NCBI GenBank assembly: GCA_030998225.1
Contig: JAPYXD010000308.1
Location: forward strand, 6,768,001 to 6,832,000
Length of the DNA: 64,000 bases
Direction of reading: 5' to 3'
From: Diplolepis rosae
Taxonomy: Eukaryota > Arthropoda > Insecta > Hymenoptera > Diplolepididae
Notes under the pieces: generated by a model
The model's input: the letters and a program-made list of their open reading frames with translations, nothing else
Databases searched by the model: none
Told to the model about the DNA's origin: nothing
Position numbers and translations under genes: made by a program
Part shown: positions 24,635 to 34,085 of the stretch, piece by piece
How the letters are laid out: each line of letters begins with the position of its first letter
Position numbering within the stretch: the first letter of the stretch is position 1

Positions 24635-24925
24635 TGAATCAATGTGTTCAGATTTGACACGCGAACGTTACGCACACAACGCCAACAGCAGTACGCACGT
24701 GACAATGGTTGCGCGCGCAGCGTAGTGTGTCTACTGTTTGCAGTGGTTCTCTAAGTTTTCTCTGGTTGTAGGCTCCTTGTCAAAGAGAGAAAACCAGAGA
24801 AAACTCAGAGAACCACTGCGAACAGCAGTCACAATACGCTGCGCGCGCAACCATCCTCACGTACGTACTGCTGTTGGCGTTGTGTGCGTAACGTTCGCGT
24901 GTCAAATCTGGACACACTGCACTGA
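24635..24925. repeat. GC-rich imperfect palindrome (arms about 130 bp, loop about 23 bp)
   Basis: Left arm about 24635-24768 and right arm about 24792-24925 are inverted copies. Anchors are gcgaacgttacgcacacaac / gttgtgtgcgtaacgttcgc, aacagcagtacg / cgtactgctgtt, gcgcgcgcagcgta / tacgctgcgcgcgc and ctctggtt / aaccagag. The short loop makes a very stable hairpin. No coding sequence. Confidence 0.85.
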
Positions 24926-25129
24926 ACACGCTATGCTTTTCCACAGCACATCCGTGTGCAGACACGGCAGAGCAGTACCAAAATACTTTCACGTTATGCA
25001 CGCGACCATTTTTATGCTCGTCCCCACTCCCACATGTAATGCGATTTGCGCTGGCTCATTCGATAATCCTGCAGAGATTTGTGTTTTTTTTCAATTCGTG
25101 ATGTAGTTCAAGTGGCTTGTAATTTCCAT

Positions 25130-25430
25130 GAAAATGGCCAACGCTCAATGTGAACTGGCACCCGACGTTAGGCGCCCCTGATCGAGTTCCACCCGGGTGA
25201 CATTTAGATTTCCGACCTGGTGGAATCGCGCTGATGGATAGGTGCCCCTGACTGACCTCGGCTTCGATATCAACAGGTCAACCACCGTCAACCAGATCAG
25301 AGATCCAGGATAGCCGCACCGAACTCTGACCTATGGGCGCCCCCGTTGCCGGTCTTCGACATGAGCAGGTGAACAGCGTCAGGTGCCCCTGAATAAGTGC
25401 AGCTTAAGCTAGGCCTTATAATTAATGCTC
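25130..25430. repeat. GC-rich repeat with recurring gcccctga blocks, related to the element at 63.4-63.9 kb
   Basis: Contains ggcgcccctgatcgag, ataggtgcccctgactg, gggcgcccccgttgcc and caggtgcccctgaataag at intervals. The 24-base block at 25158-25181 (gcaccc, cgttaggcgcccctga) matches the reverse complement of 63705-63728 closely. No open frame. Confidence 0.55.
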
Positions 25431-25700
25431 CCTGGTTCATTTGCGGCGTTGGCAAGTCCATAATTAGTGCATGTTTGTCAGGGTTAACTTTAACGCCTTC
25501 GTTATTAATGAGGAACTCAAGGTGCTTATAGTAATCTCGCTTCAAAAGAATAAGCATTTGTCGGGGTTGATTGAAAGACCAGCAGCAGTGAGTCGATCTA
25601 GCACCTCTTTGAACCATTTGAGGCTAGCTTCGAAAATTTGGTTGAACCAAAATCCACAAATGTGTCGAGTTCTCTGCTGGCGATTTGGAGTTTTATAAGG
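25431..25700 (-). pseudogene. Gypsy-type reverse transcriptase fragment
   Basis: The minus strand encodes LKWFKEVLDRLTAAGLSINPDKC near 25560-25630, then, after a stop or frame change, YYKHLEFLINNEGVKVNPDK and LIMDLPTPQMNQ. This is the thumb-side RT region that follows the DD box in Ty3/Gypsy elements. The sequence differs from the Gypsy relic at 7.2-9.1 kb, so it is a second family. Only about 270 bp survive, and the GC-rich repeat joins directly on its 3' side. Confidence 0.72.
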
Positions 25701-26685
25701 AAACGTCTGCCTTCTTTAAGTTTTATTATTGCAGCTTCAAAAATCAATTTTTTTTTTAATACATTAAAAATTAAAAAAGCTACGTCAATTTTAGTAAAAA
25801 AGTCATTTGTTCAATTTTTTTTTATTTGTTTAATTATTTTTGCATATGTAAAATGAAATTTTAAATATGTAACCTGTACAGACCTTTTAAAGAACTTGAG
25901 ATATAAGTGAGTTTTTTTTCCCCTGGAATTCAGTTCTACTTTATTTTTTCACAGTGCAAAGTTGCTGGGGTTGATTTTACCCAGTGTGACCATTACGTTA
26001 TTTTGGCGATATCGTTTTGATCAATAACGCGCCTATATTTTCAGCACTCCAATGGACTTGGATGCAATACAATTACCTTTTTTTTGTCAGGAGGAAATTC
26101 TGACTTCTACTATTGCATCCCCTCTTATTTTTGTAACAACTGATTTTGTCTTTAATATTTCCACAACATTTCTCGATCCTATGTTAGATACATTGTCTCG
26201 CTTGGACGAGTGAACTTCTAGCTGGCATAATTTTAGCTAGTTTAGGAAGACATCCCGTCAAACCAGACGCGCTGCACAAACAGCGTCTATTCCAATTATA
26301 TCACACAATCAAATGGTGCAACTAATTACAGGATATCACGTGAAATACATGACTTTAAAAGCTGTTTTATGAAGTAAGTCTACATCCAAGTACGGAAAAA
26401 GATTGGATCTCAAGGATTCTGGGACGACCTACTATTCGACATTGCTTTTTGCAAATCTAAAGACTTTGCATCTTGTCATTGTCCAAAACATAAAATAAGT
26501 ACCCGACACGGAACAAGCCTTCTTCCTTGATCCGGTATCAGCGCTTTAAATATTTTAACAAAACAATTTTGCCCAATATGAATACTATCCTTTCACGTTC
26601 ATCTAAAGAGGAAGTATAGGATTGCAACCAATTTTTGAACATCATAAAAACGTTACCTTTTTTTAAATAAATATTATTAACAATG
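25701..26685. other. arr intron A stretch without recognised features
   Basis: AT-rich, no open frame of note and no repeat recognised. Confidence 0.5.
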
Positions 26686-27000
26686 TATCCTATCTGATAC
26701 ACGACTAGTATATACTAGGCGATATAAGGAGATCTTCCTGTGGAGAAAGAGATGTCGGACGCCTGTGTAGCTCAGTGGTTAGAGCAGTCTACCGACAATC
26801 GAAAGACCTGGGCTCGAATCCCAGCGCAGTCGAAAGCGTCTTTTTTTCCACAGAAAGATTTAGAATTCTTTAAAATTTGAATTTAATTTACATTTATTTG
26901 CGATATAAGAGTTTGAAATTTCTACGAGGACACCTGTTGACAATGTATCCTATCTGATACGTGACTAGTGATCCTCCGATAAGGTAGGCAGGGATAAACA
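26685..27000. repeat. tRNA-like cassette, copy 1 with tatcctatctgatac flanks
   Basis: The block tgtatcctatctgatac occurs at about 26687 and again at about 26946, on both sides of the tRNA-like sequence. Inverted equivalents occur at about 33030 and 33350 beside the other two copies. The inner flanks cttcctgtggagaaag and tttttccacagaaagat can pair with each other. Confidence 0.65.
26761..26832 (+). tRNA. tRNA-like sequence (pseudo-tRNA or SINE head), cassette copy 1
   Basis: A cloverleaf can be drawn: acceptor GCCTGTG / CGCAGTC with one mismatch, D arm GCTC/GAGC, T arm CTGGG-CTCGAAT-CCCAG. Box A (TAGCTCAGTGG) and box B (GCTCGAATCCC) of an internal Pol III promoter are present. The anticodon loop reads CCGACAA, with C instead of the universal U33, so a working tRNA is unlikely. 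A tRNAscan-style anticodon would be GAC. It is embedded in inverted flanks (ctgtggagaaag / ctttttttccacag) and followed about 110 bp later by the tatcctatctgatac motif shared with the other copies. Confidence 0.55.
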
Positions 27001-27085
27001 TTTCAAACTCAACTAATTAATTTGAAATTATTACATAGTTTTTAAATAACGTTAAAATGTATAATTAAGTAATAATATTATTGTA

Positions 27086-28006
27086 TACATTCTGTGAAAA
27101 AAGCACCGGGAATTGGCAATAAAACACAAACTATTTATAATTCATCCAAATTTATTTTATAGCCTTCAAAGTAGACCCCTCCCGAAATAATACACTTGTG
27201 CCAACGAATAATCCAACCATCAAAACATTTCTTAAACGCATTTTCTAGAATCGACTTCAGTTCTCGCCTCGAATTCTCTTTTATGTCTTCTATCGACTGA
27301 AAACGGGTGCCTCGAAGTGGTAATTTGAATTTTGAAAAGAGAAAAAAGTCGACCTGAGCCATATCATGTGAATACGGTGGTTTTTCAATGATATTCGTTG
27401 AGTTTTTGGCCTTTACGGGATTGAGTTTTTGAAGAAAATTCAGGTCTTTTGGAACTAGTTGAGCAGTAACGCGTTTCATGCCTAAGTAATCGTTTAAAAT
27501 GGTATGAATTGATTTTTGAGACACAGAAAGTTCAGCGGCTATCTCTCTTAAACTTAAATGACGATTTGCAGTCACCATTTCCTTCACTTTAGTGATGTTA
27601 ACTTCAGTTGAAGACGTTGATGGCTGACCAGAGCGAGGCAAATCTTCCACCACATCTCGACCGCTTTTGAATGCCCTGTACCACTCATAAGCACGTGTTT
27701 TTGATGAAGTCAAGTCACTATAAGCCTTCTTTAACAGTTTCAGCGATGACGCACACGAAATTCCATTTGCAATGTAAAATTTGAGAGAAATTCTTTGTTC
27801 GATATTCTTATCCATTGGAAAAATCGCGAAACACACTTGAGATAAACTGACAACATCGAGCACTGTGAACAAACTAAATGTCAGATCGCGCTCAAACTCC
27901 ACATCAGTATAGAGGACAGTGGTGCCAAATTAGCGTCCAAAAGGTCAAATCTCTTTAGACAGGCTTTTTGAATGATCGATTCCCCGTACTTTTTTGACAG
28001 AATGTA
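27086..28006 (-). mobile_element. Mariner deletion derivative lacking the catalytic core (0.92 kb)
   Basis: Terminal repeats tacattctgtgaaaaaagca (left) and, inverted, tacattctgtcaaaaaagta (right) bound the element. The minus-strand frame of 255 codons is open. It encodes an HTH region (MDKNIEQRISLKFYIANGIS, AYEWYRAFKSGRDVVEDLP, LSLREIAAELSVSQKSIHTIL) and then jumps from LVPKDLNFLQKLN directly to PPYSHDMAQVDFFLFSKFKL and the C-terminus. The segment carrying the first and second catalytic Asp is deleted in frame. The product would keep the DNA-binding half without catalysis. An intact frame after an in-frame deletion is unusual for a dead element. Confidence 0.85.
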
Positions 28007-28480
28007 TATTAATGCATAATATTATATTCAACATGCAAATCTTGCTTGGCAGTAAGAAAATTTTATCAAATAAGAATTTAATCGTCGCCGCCAATACGTA
28101 TTTCGGAACATTTTACAACTCAATAATTTAATGTTACAAATCTGTTTTAGGCATGCGGTTAGCATCTCTGTAAATTCCTGCAACGCACTTTTTCCAATCA
28201 GGAGGGGGTGAATAAAAGTGAATTACAAAAAATGCATTAAGGCTATATACTTGGTGTAGCAAAGTTCCACTTTTTAAATTTTGCCGTAAAAGTATGTTGC
28301 CTAAAAGTCTTTGAAATACGTATTGACGGCAACGTTGAAACTTGGTTTTTGCTGCCAAGCAAGATTTTCTTTATCGGAAGAAAGGATTTTTTTGTCTATT
28401 TATACTATATTATAGTATATACTATTAAAATTCTTGCTTATCATTAGAATATATTAATAAAAAAAACTTATTAATTACAG
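28007..28480. other. arr intron A, 3' part
   Basis: AT-rich, no recognised element. It ends with the acceptor ttaattacag. Confidence 0.55.
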
Positions 28481-28765
28481 TGCCTTGGATTTCGATATAG
28501 TAGATAGTCGCATTTACTGGGCAGATGTTAAGGTTAAAGCAATTACTCGATCTTTCGTGAACGGCTCTGAGGTAGAAAGAGTCGTGGATTATGGAATGGA
28601 AAGACCTGATAGTTTAGCTATTGATTGGATTGCCCATAATTTATATTGGAGTGATACAATTTCTCAACGAATTGAAGTTATTCAGTTAGAAAACCGAAGC
28701 AGGAAAGTCTTGATTTGGAAGGATCTCATCGAACCAAAGTGTTTGGTGCTAGATCCACAAAAAGG
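28481..28765 (+). CDS. arr: arrow / LRP5-6 exon: propeller 3, middle blades
   Basis: The acceptor is ttaattacag, and the donor lies within aaaagg-gtaact. The first base completes the Thr codon left open by the previous exon (AC+T), and two bases (GG) carry over. The peptide ALDFDIVDSRIYWADVKVKA continues propeller 3 of LRP5/6. RPDSLAIDWIAHNLYWSDT and RIEVIQLENRSRKVLIWKDL follow. Two YWTD-type repeats are visible (IYWAD, LYWSD), with the usual hydrophobic LAIDW spacing between blades. All 95 codons are open, and both splice phases fit the neighbouring exons, so this is a true consecutive exon. It is small for a propeller exon. Confidence 0.93.
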
Positions 28766-28835
28766 GTAACTGTTAAATCATTTAATACGTCCAAAACTTT
28801 TTCAACTTATCATTTTCTATAATTTAAAGTATATT

Positions 28836-29286
28836 TATGTGCCTCCGGCGCGTAAACTCGTTTTTACGCTACAGTTAAGAGTATCGTAATGTTATGTATT
28901 ACGATACAGAGGAATGTAATGTAAAAATTGAACTGCGCGTGCTCTATTACAATACGCTACTACTACACAAGATCGATAAAACCAAAATGGCCGGAACTAG
29001 TAGCGAAATATCAAGTGCAATGGACGAGAATCATAATGAATACTGGATTAGATTCTACTGTACGCATAAAAACTCGTATATGCTCCGAAGTCACATAAAA
29101 TAGAATATGTGCCAATGCACACAATTCGGGTAATTACGAGACTCGCTTAAAATGCTCGCAGGACTGATGTGCCTCGGCTTCGTCTCGGCTTTGCCTCAGC
29201 TACGCCTCGACTACGCCTTGACTTTGATCTCCTGCGAGCATTGTCGCTCGACGCGTAATAACCCTCATTATGCGCCTAGGCACATA
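28836..29286. mobile_element. MITE (0.45 kb) with TIRs and an internal GC-rich hairpin, copy B
   Basis: The left end tatgtgcctccggcgcgtaa and the right end ttatgcgcctaggcacata are imperfect inverted copies. The body matches 9091-9473. The right part contains a hairpin, tgctcgcagga (29153-29163) against tcctgcgagca (29230-29240), whose loop is a five-unit 11-bp tandem repeat. No coding capacity. It inserted 70 bp after the arr exon. Confidence 0.7.
29171..29225 (+). repeat. 11-bp tandem repeat, five units
   Basis: Five consecutive units of the pattern gYctYRRctWY: gcctcggcttc, gtctcggcttt, gcctcagctac, gcctcgactac, gccttgacttt. The period is exact at 11 bp. The array forms the loop of the MITE hairpin. 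Confidence 0.8.
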
Positions 29287-30262
29287 ATATACTATTACAT
29301 CTTTACAACGAAGAGTGCTTTGACTGTGTCAATAATTAAGCTTGACATGTTCTTAAGTTCACACAAAAATAATATTATTGGTTTCTATACCGGCCGGTAG
29401 AAATATGCGTTTCTATCACATAAAAGTGGAGTAGCAGCGACTGGTTCATGAAAATTTGACTGGTTGATATTCTCTCATTATTAGTACAGCTTTAATTTTT
29501 TTAATAACTCCAAAATTATTTTCTACAATTAAAAATGTATACAGAGTGCATAAGAAGTTTCGGGACGGCTTAATATCTCATTGAGATAATCTGATTAAGG
29601 AAAGCAAGACAGGCCTCAATTCATCCAATCAGGTCAAGACCGATTATCCGTCCAATGACGGCAATATAATTTACTGATCTAGCTAATCAAGGTATGTTAT
29701 TCTTTGATTCGGTTGATAAAGGACTTGTTTGACTGAATCATGATTTATACTGCTTAGCTTATACAGATCATGCGACCCTTTGGGGTTTAACACGTTCGTC
29801 ACCACGCCACTCATATTTGGGTGACGAGTATGCTTCCATTCATTCAGATATGGGTGACGTTCTTCTTGTACAAGTTAAATAGGATTTTAAATTGAAATTT
29901 CAAATGGAATTTAATGAAATAAGCACTGAAATATAAAATATACAAAACAATCGCATTTGGGCCCCGTGAGAAACTTAACTGAATATAATATAATATAAGA
30001 TATTAATTCTCACCACTATTAAATGTGGGCAATATGGTATACAAATACAGATACAGCGGGACCTCGTTCATGTCGCGGAGTTGGGACTGTCCGTGTCACA
30101 AACGTCACTTCGAATCCTTTCAGGGGCGTGCTTAGGTAACATGATTTTGAAATAGGACTCGCTTTTTTGATAATACAATCAAATATACCCATAATTTTGT
30201 TCGACAATTTGCCTAAGAAAGTCTTTTTAATGAAAATAAATCAACTTCAGGAAATTCAGTTA
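29287..30262. other. arr intron B stretch
   Basis: A block at about 29538-29565 (ataagaagtttcgggacggc) resembles, in inverted orientation, gccgtcccagaacttttta near 38062, and may be a transposon end. Otherwise nothing is recognised. Confidence 0.4.
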
Positions 30263-31152
30263 CAGTAAAACCCCGTTTATCGCAACACCTTCCAATCAAA
30301 TGCCTCCCGTTTATCGCAAAAACGGAGGGGTTCCCACTTCTTCGCCACCAGCTTGAACAACTGATTATCAGCACATGCGCCTAAACGAATAGTTTCACGC
30401 GCTTTCGCTGTTTATCATTGTTTACAGTCGTGTTCCAATAACCTCGAATGCGTTTTTTCGTTGTCATTATATGTACAATTATAAATGAGTGAAAAAGTGG
30501 AACCGAACGATGGTACGTAAACGACTAGTACAAACAATAAATTTTAATTACTTTAAAGCTTACATATTTCTCTTATAATTTTCGAATGCATGATTGAATT
30601 TTTTTCAGTAGAAATATTCCCGCATTTTGTAAAACAATTGATTCGCAATTGGTAAAGCGATTGCTGTACTAGGCACAATTCATGCTATAATTTGTCATAA
30701 TAATATATATTGAAATGTGAAAAATTTATATATTTTTCTGTTACATATAAAACACAAATACGTAGCAATATATACATAAACGATAGTTTGGAAAGAACTG
30801 CTAAATAAAGAATTTCAAAAACATTTATGCATTTCATGAGAAAAAAAATGTACCTCTCAAAATAAGTACGGATTCCAAAGACGCTTAAAAAATGTAATAA
30901 AATCCTTTTAATAAATTAATAAACAACAAATAATTTCATATCTCCCTAATATACAAAAATTCATATAAATATATGTATCACAAATTTAAATGTGAGGGGT
31001 ATTCCCGCCTATCCTTAAAAATCACGTGACCACTCCTTCTACTAATAAGAGGGGGAAAAAAATGGTAAAGTTTATTGCGATAAACGGGAGAGACAAGTTG
31101 CAATAAACGGGAGTTGCGATAAACGGATGTTGCGATAAATGGGGTTTTACTG
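30263..31152. mobile_element. pogo/Tigger-type MITE (0.89 kb) with repeated subterminal motifs
   Basis: Terminal inverted repeats CAGTAAAACCCCGTTTATCG (left) and, inverted, cagtaaaaccccatttatcg (right) are flanked by TA (30261-30262 and 31153-31154). The motif cccgtttatcgcaa is repeated twice near the left end and four times, inverted and slightly varied, near the right end, as expected of transposase-binding sites. A short frame beginning ATGAGTGAAAAAGTGGAACC at about 30485, followed by a possible gtacgt donor, may be the start of the parental gene. The rest of the transposase is absent. Confidence 0.78.
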
Positions 31153-31255
31153 TACAATGTATTTTAAATTTATAAATATTCATTGTGAAGTAAAGAAATT
31201 TTCACTTTTAAATAAAAAAATAAGCGCATATCGAGCAGTGAAGTTCTGTATAATA

Positions 31256-32573
31256 CCATCTGATCAAATTTGACCCGGACTGGTTAACAAAAACCAAATT
31301 TTTATGTATTTTTATACAAATCTTTATTATCGCCTTCATAATAGGCCTCTTTTGAGCCAATACAAGCATGCCAACGGTTAATCCAATTTTCCATACACTT
31401 ATATGCCTCGGCTGGTATGGTCTTTAGTTCCTTCAGCGAATTTCTTTTTATGGCCTCAATCGACTCATTACGCGTTCCCCGGAGCAGATATTTGAGTTTT
31501 GCAAAAAGGAAAAAATCCCAGGGAACCAAATCTGGCGAATACGGTGGCTGAGCAATGACTTTTGTTTCGTGTTTAGACAAAAATTCAGTCACAATCAGGC
31601 TGGAATGTGACGGCACATTATCGTGGTGAAAAATCCATGAGTTGTCTGCCCACAAATCCGGCCGTTTACGACGAATTGCTTCACGTAGACGCCTCAAAAC
31701 GACCATGAAGTATTCCTTATTGATCGTTTGACCCTCTGGAACGAATTCATGGTGAACCACACCACGGTAATCGAAGAATACGATGAGCATCACCTTGATT
31801 TTTTACCAAATTTGACGTGGTTTTTTCGGTTTTTGTTCATTTTTGGCATGCCATTCGCTAGATTGTTGGGCAGTTTCGACGTCATATTCGTAAACCCACG
31901 TCTCGTCACCAGTAATAATACGATTGATGAATGTAGGGTCATCAGTTACGTTGGCAAGCATCTCTTTTGCGCCCTCTACTCGACGTTGTTTTTGCAAAAA
32001 ATTCAGGTCTTTCGGTACGAGTCTGGCGGCGACGCGCTTCATACCCAAAACATGAACCACAATGTGTTGAGTCGATCTATAAGAGATTGTTGAGAGCCTC
32101 TGCTACCTCTCTAATGCCAACACGACGATTTTCGAGCACAATTTCCTTCACTTTTTCGATGTTATCGTCGTTAACAGAGGTGGATGGACGACTCACATGA
32201 GGCAAGTTTTCTACGACCTCACGACCCTCACTGAATGTCTTATGCCTCTTAAATACTTGCGTTCTCGATAGAGTAGACTCCCCAAAACACTTCTGCAACA
32301 TTTCCAATGATTCCGTAGCCGTAATTCCATTGGAAACACAAAATTTCTAGCAAACTCGTTGTTCAATTTTTTTTTCAATAGTAAGAATCGCCAGACAAAC
32401 TTTTTGCGTCCTAAACCAATGGCTGCCAAACACACACTAATGGACGTCTTCTGCTCAAACTTCACACGACTGTCAAAAAAGGTGTTGTGACCAACCTGGA
32501 AAAGAACTTTTTACCGTTTCGGTTTACACTCACGGTTTGACTGGACCAGTTCGGGTCAAATTTGATCAGATCG
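31256..32573 (-). mobile_element. Full-length mariner relic (1.3 kb, TA-flanked)
   Basis: The ends ccatctgatcaaatttgacc (left) and, inverted, cgatctgatcaaatttgacc (right) are flanked by TA. The length fits a complete mariner. The coding strand is minus. Its terminal repeat differs from that of the 40.3-kb element, so it is another lineage. Confidence 0.88.
31302..32440 (-). pseudogene. Mariner transposase pseudogene with all three catalytic Asp codons
   Basis: The minus-strand frames in order give an HTH half (VCIKFCVSNGITATESLEML, TLSRTQVFKRHKTFSEG, GIREVAEALN) and a linker (VHVLGMKRVAARLVPKDL). Next come TGDETWVYEYDVET with catalytic Asp 1, VMLIVFFDYRGVVHHEFVP, FHHDNVPSHSSLIVTEFL with Asp 2, and YSPDLVPWDFFLFAKL with Asp 3. 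The C-terminal 163-codon frame (31302-31793) is clean. Upstream, one stop in the linker (near 32085) and frame changes near 31800 and 32340 break the protein. The layout is that of a DD34D mariner of normal length. Confidence 0.87.
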
Positions 32574-33000
32574 TACATAAGTACGTAAGAAAAATATATA
32601 TATAATATATCTATTATTTGCGAACATTGTTTGTGAGTGATGTCTTGTACATATTATATATTGAAATATGTACAAATATATTTACTGTGTACGAAAAAAA
32701 GTCTTTTTAAGATACATAAGGACTAAGGTAAATCTCCCAGTAATCAGTATCTTAGTTTCAGTAATCGGCACACAAATAATCTTACATTTTATTGGATAAT
32801 CGCTGGTTTTGACAATTTTTTATCATCTTTGTTACTAAATCGTACTATCAGTTGTTGTAACATACTTCAATTAAAATTGCTTTTCAGTACTTGGTCAAAT
32901 TTCAAGAGTAAAATGACGATCACTGGTACACTGACGATTACTGTTTCGTTTACCTTAAAACTTTATATGTAATTTTACAATTTTGATCGTAGAGTTGAAA
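32574..33000. other. arr intron B stretch, AT-rich
   Basis: Nothing recognised. Confidence 0.5.
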
Positions 33001-33154
33001 TGTCACTGTCTACTTTATCAGGACACAAGTCTCGGTATCAGATAGGATACTTCCCGACAGGTGTCCTCGCAGACAATTTCAACTCTTAAATCGCGTAAAA
33101 CAATTTATATTTTTCGTATAATTTAAAATCTTCCTGTGGAAAAAAAGACGCTTT

Positions 33155-33227
33155 TGACTGTGCCGGGATTCGAGCCCGGGTTCTTCCATGCTCAGTAGAC
33201 TGCTCTAACCAACTGAGCTACACAGGC
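33155..33227 (-). tRNA. tRNA-like sequence, cassette copy 2
   Basis: Best preserved of the three. It has acceptor GCCTGTG / CACAGTC with one mismatch, D arm GCTC/GAGC with AGTTGGTTA loop, and T arm CCGGG-CTCGAAT-CCCGG. The anticodon loop CTGAGCA keeps U33 and would read GAG. A GAG (Leu) anticodon in a short-variable-arm tRNA is wrong for a class II tRNA, so this is more likely a tRNA-derived element than a gene. Box A and box B are intact. Confidence 0.58.
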
Positions 33228-33513
33228 GTCCGACATTACTTTCTCTACGGTAAGACTTCGTTATATTGCGTTTGGGCATTTAATAATTTTACAATTTTGA
33301 TTGTAGAGTTGAAATGTCACTGTCTACTTTATTAGGACACAAGTATCCATATCAGATAGGATACTTTCCCGACAGGTGTCCTCGCAGACAATTTGAACTT
33401 TTAAATAATGGAGAGCAAATAATAATTTTCAAATAATTTAAAATCTTTCTTTGGAAAATAAATGCCGAAACGCAATATAACGAGGTCTTCCTGTGGAGAA
33501 AGGAATGTCGGAC

Positions 33514-33586
33514 ACCTGTGTAGTTCAGTTAGTTAGAGCAGTCAACCGGTAATCGAAAGACCTGGGCTCTAATCCCGTCACAGTCG
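33514..33586 (+). tRNA. tRNA-like sequence, cassette copy 3 (most decayed)
   Basis: Acceptor ACCTGTG / CACAGTC, D arm with GTTC instead of GCTC, T arm CTGGG / CCCGT with mismatches. The anticodon loop CCGGTAA lacks U33. It is a decayed version of copies 1 and 2. Confidence 0.5.
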
Positions 33587-33620
33587 AAAGCTTCTATTTT
33601 TCCACAGAAAGATTTTTAAA

Positions 33621-34085
33621 TATAAATATAATAAATATAAATACTGTAAAGAAAAAATATTTTTTTCTCGACACTAACATCGAAAATGGCGGCTTTCGTG
33701 GCCTGTTGGGCATTGAGAAAATGGTATTATGCAACAAACTGTGCTGTAATATTGCGAAACTAAAAAAACACATGGGCAAAGTAACTTACGCGCCTGTGAT
33801 TGGTTGATAGATCAAAGACCTCGAAACCTCGCAAACTAAAAAAAAAAGAAAATGAAAAGAAACGCGTATAGAATACAACTTTACAACGTTCAAGGTTTTG
33901 ACAGCTTATAAAGCAGGTTAAAAATCAGTTGAATTTATCGATCGTTACGGAGGACAAAAATATTAACGATTCGATCATACTCAAATTAAACGCAGAGGCG
34001 TTCATCATAATAACTTTCATTAAATTATGCTTTTAAATACATTTTTTTAACAATGTTTGCTCTGATGTTATTATTGTTATTATTA
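33621..34085. other. arr intron B stretch, AT-rich
   Basis: Nothing recognised. Confidence 0.5.

Larger units (their letters stand above)
33010..33620. repeat. Paired tRNA-like cassettes, copies 2 and 3, in opposite orientation
   Basis: Two units of about 300 bp share gtcactgtctacttta, atcagataggatact, gacaggtgtcctcgcagaca and the tRNA-like cores. Copy 2 is on the minus strand and copy 3 on the plus strand. Both tRNA-like cores are flanked by the pairable cttcctgtgga / tccacag blocks seen in copy 1 at 26.7 kb. Confidence 0.68.

Noticed and set aside
26761..33586. Three functional tRNA genes
   Set aside because: Acceptor-stem mismatches, missing U33 in two copies, three different anticodons in otherwise near-identical cores, and shared repeat flanks argue for tRNA-derived repeats.
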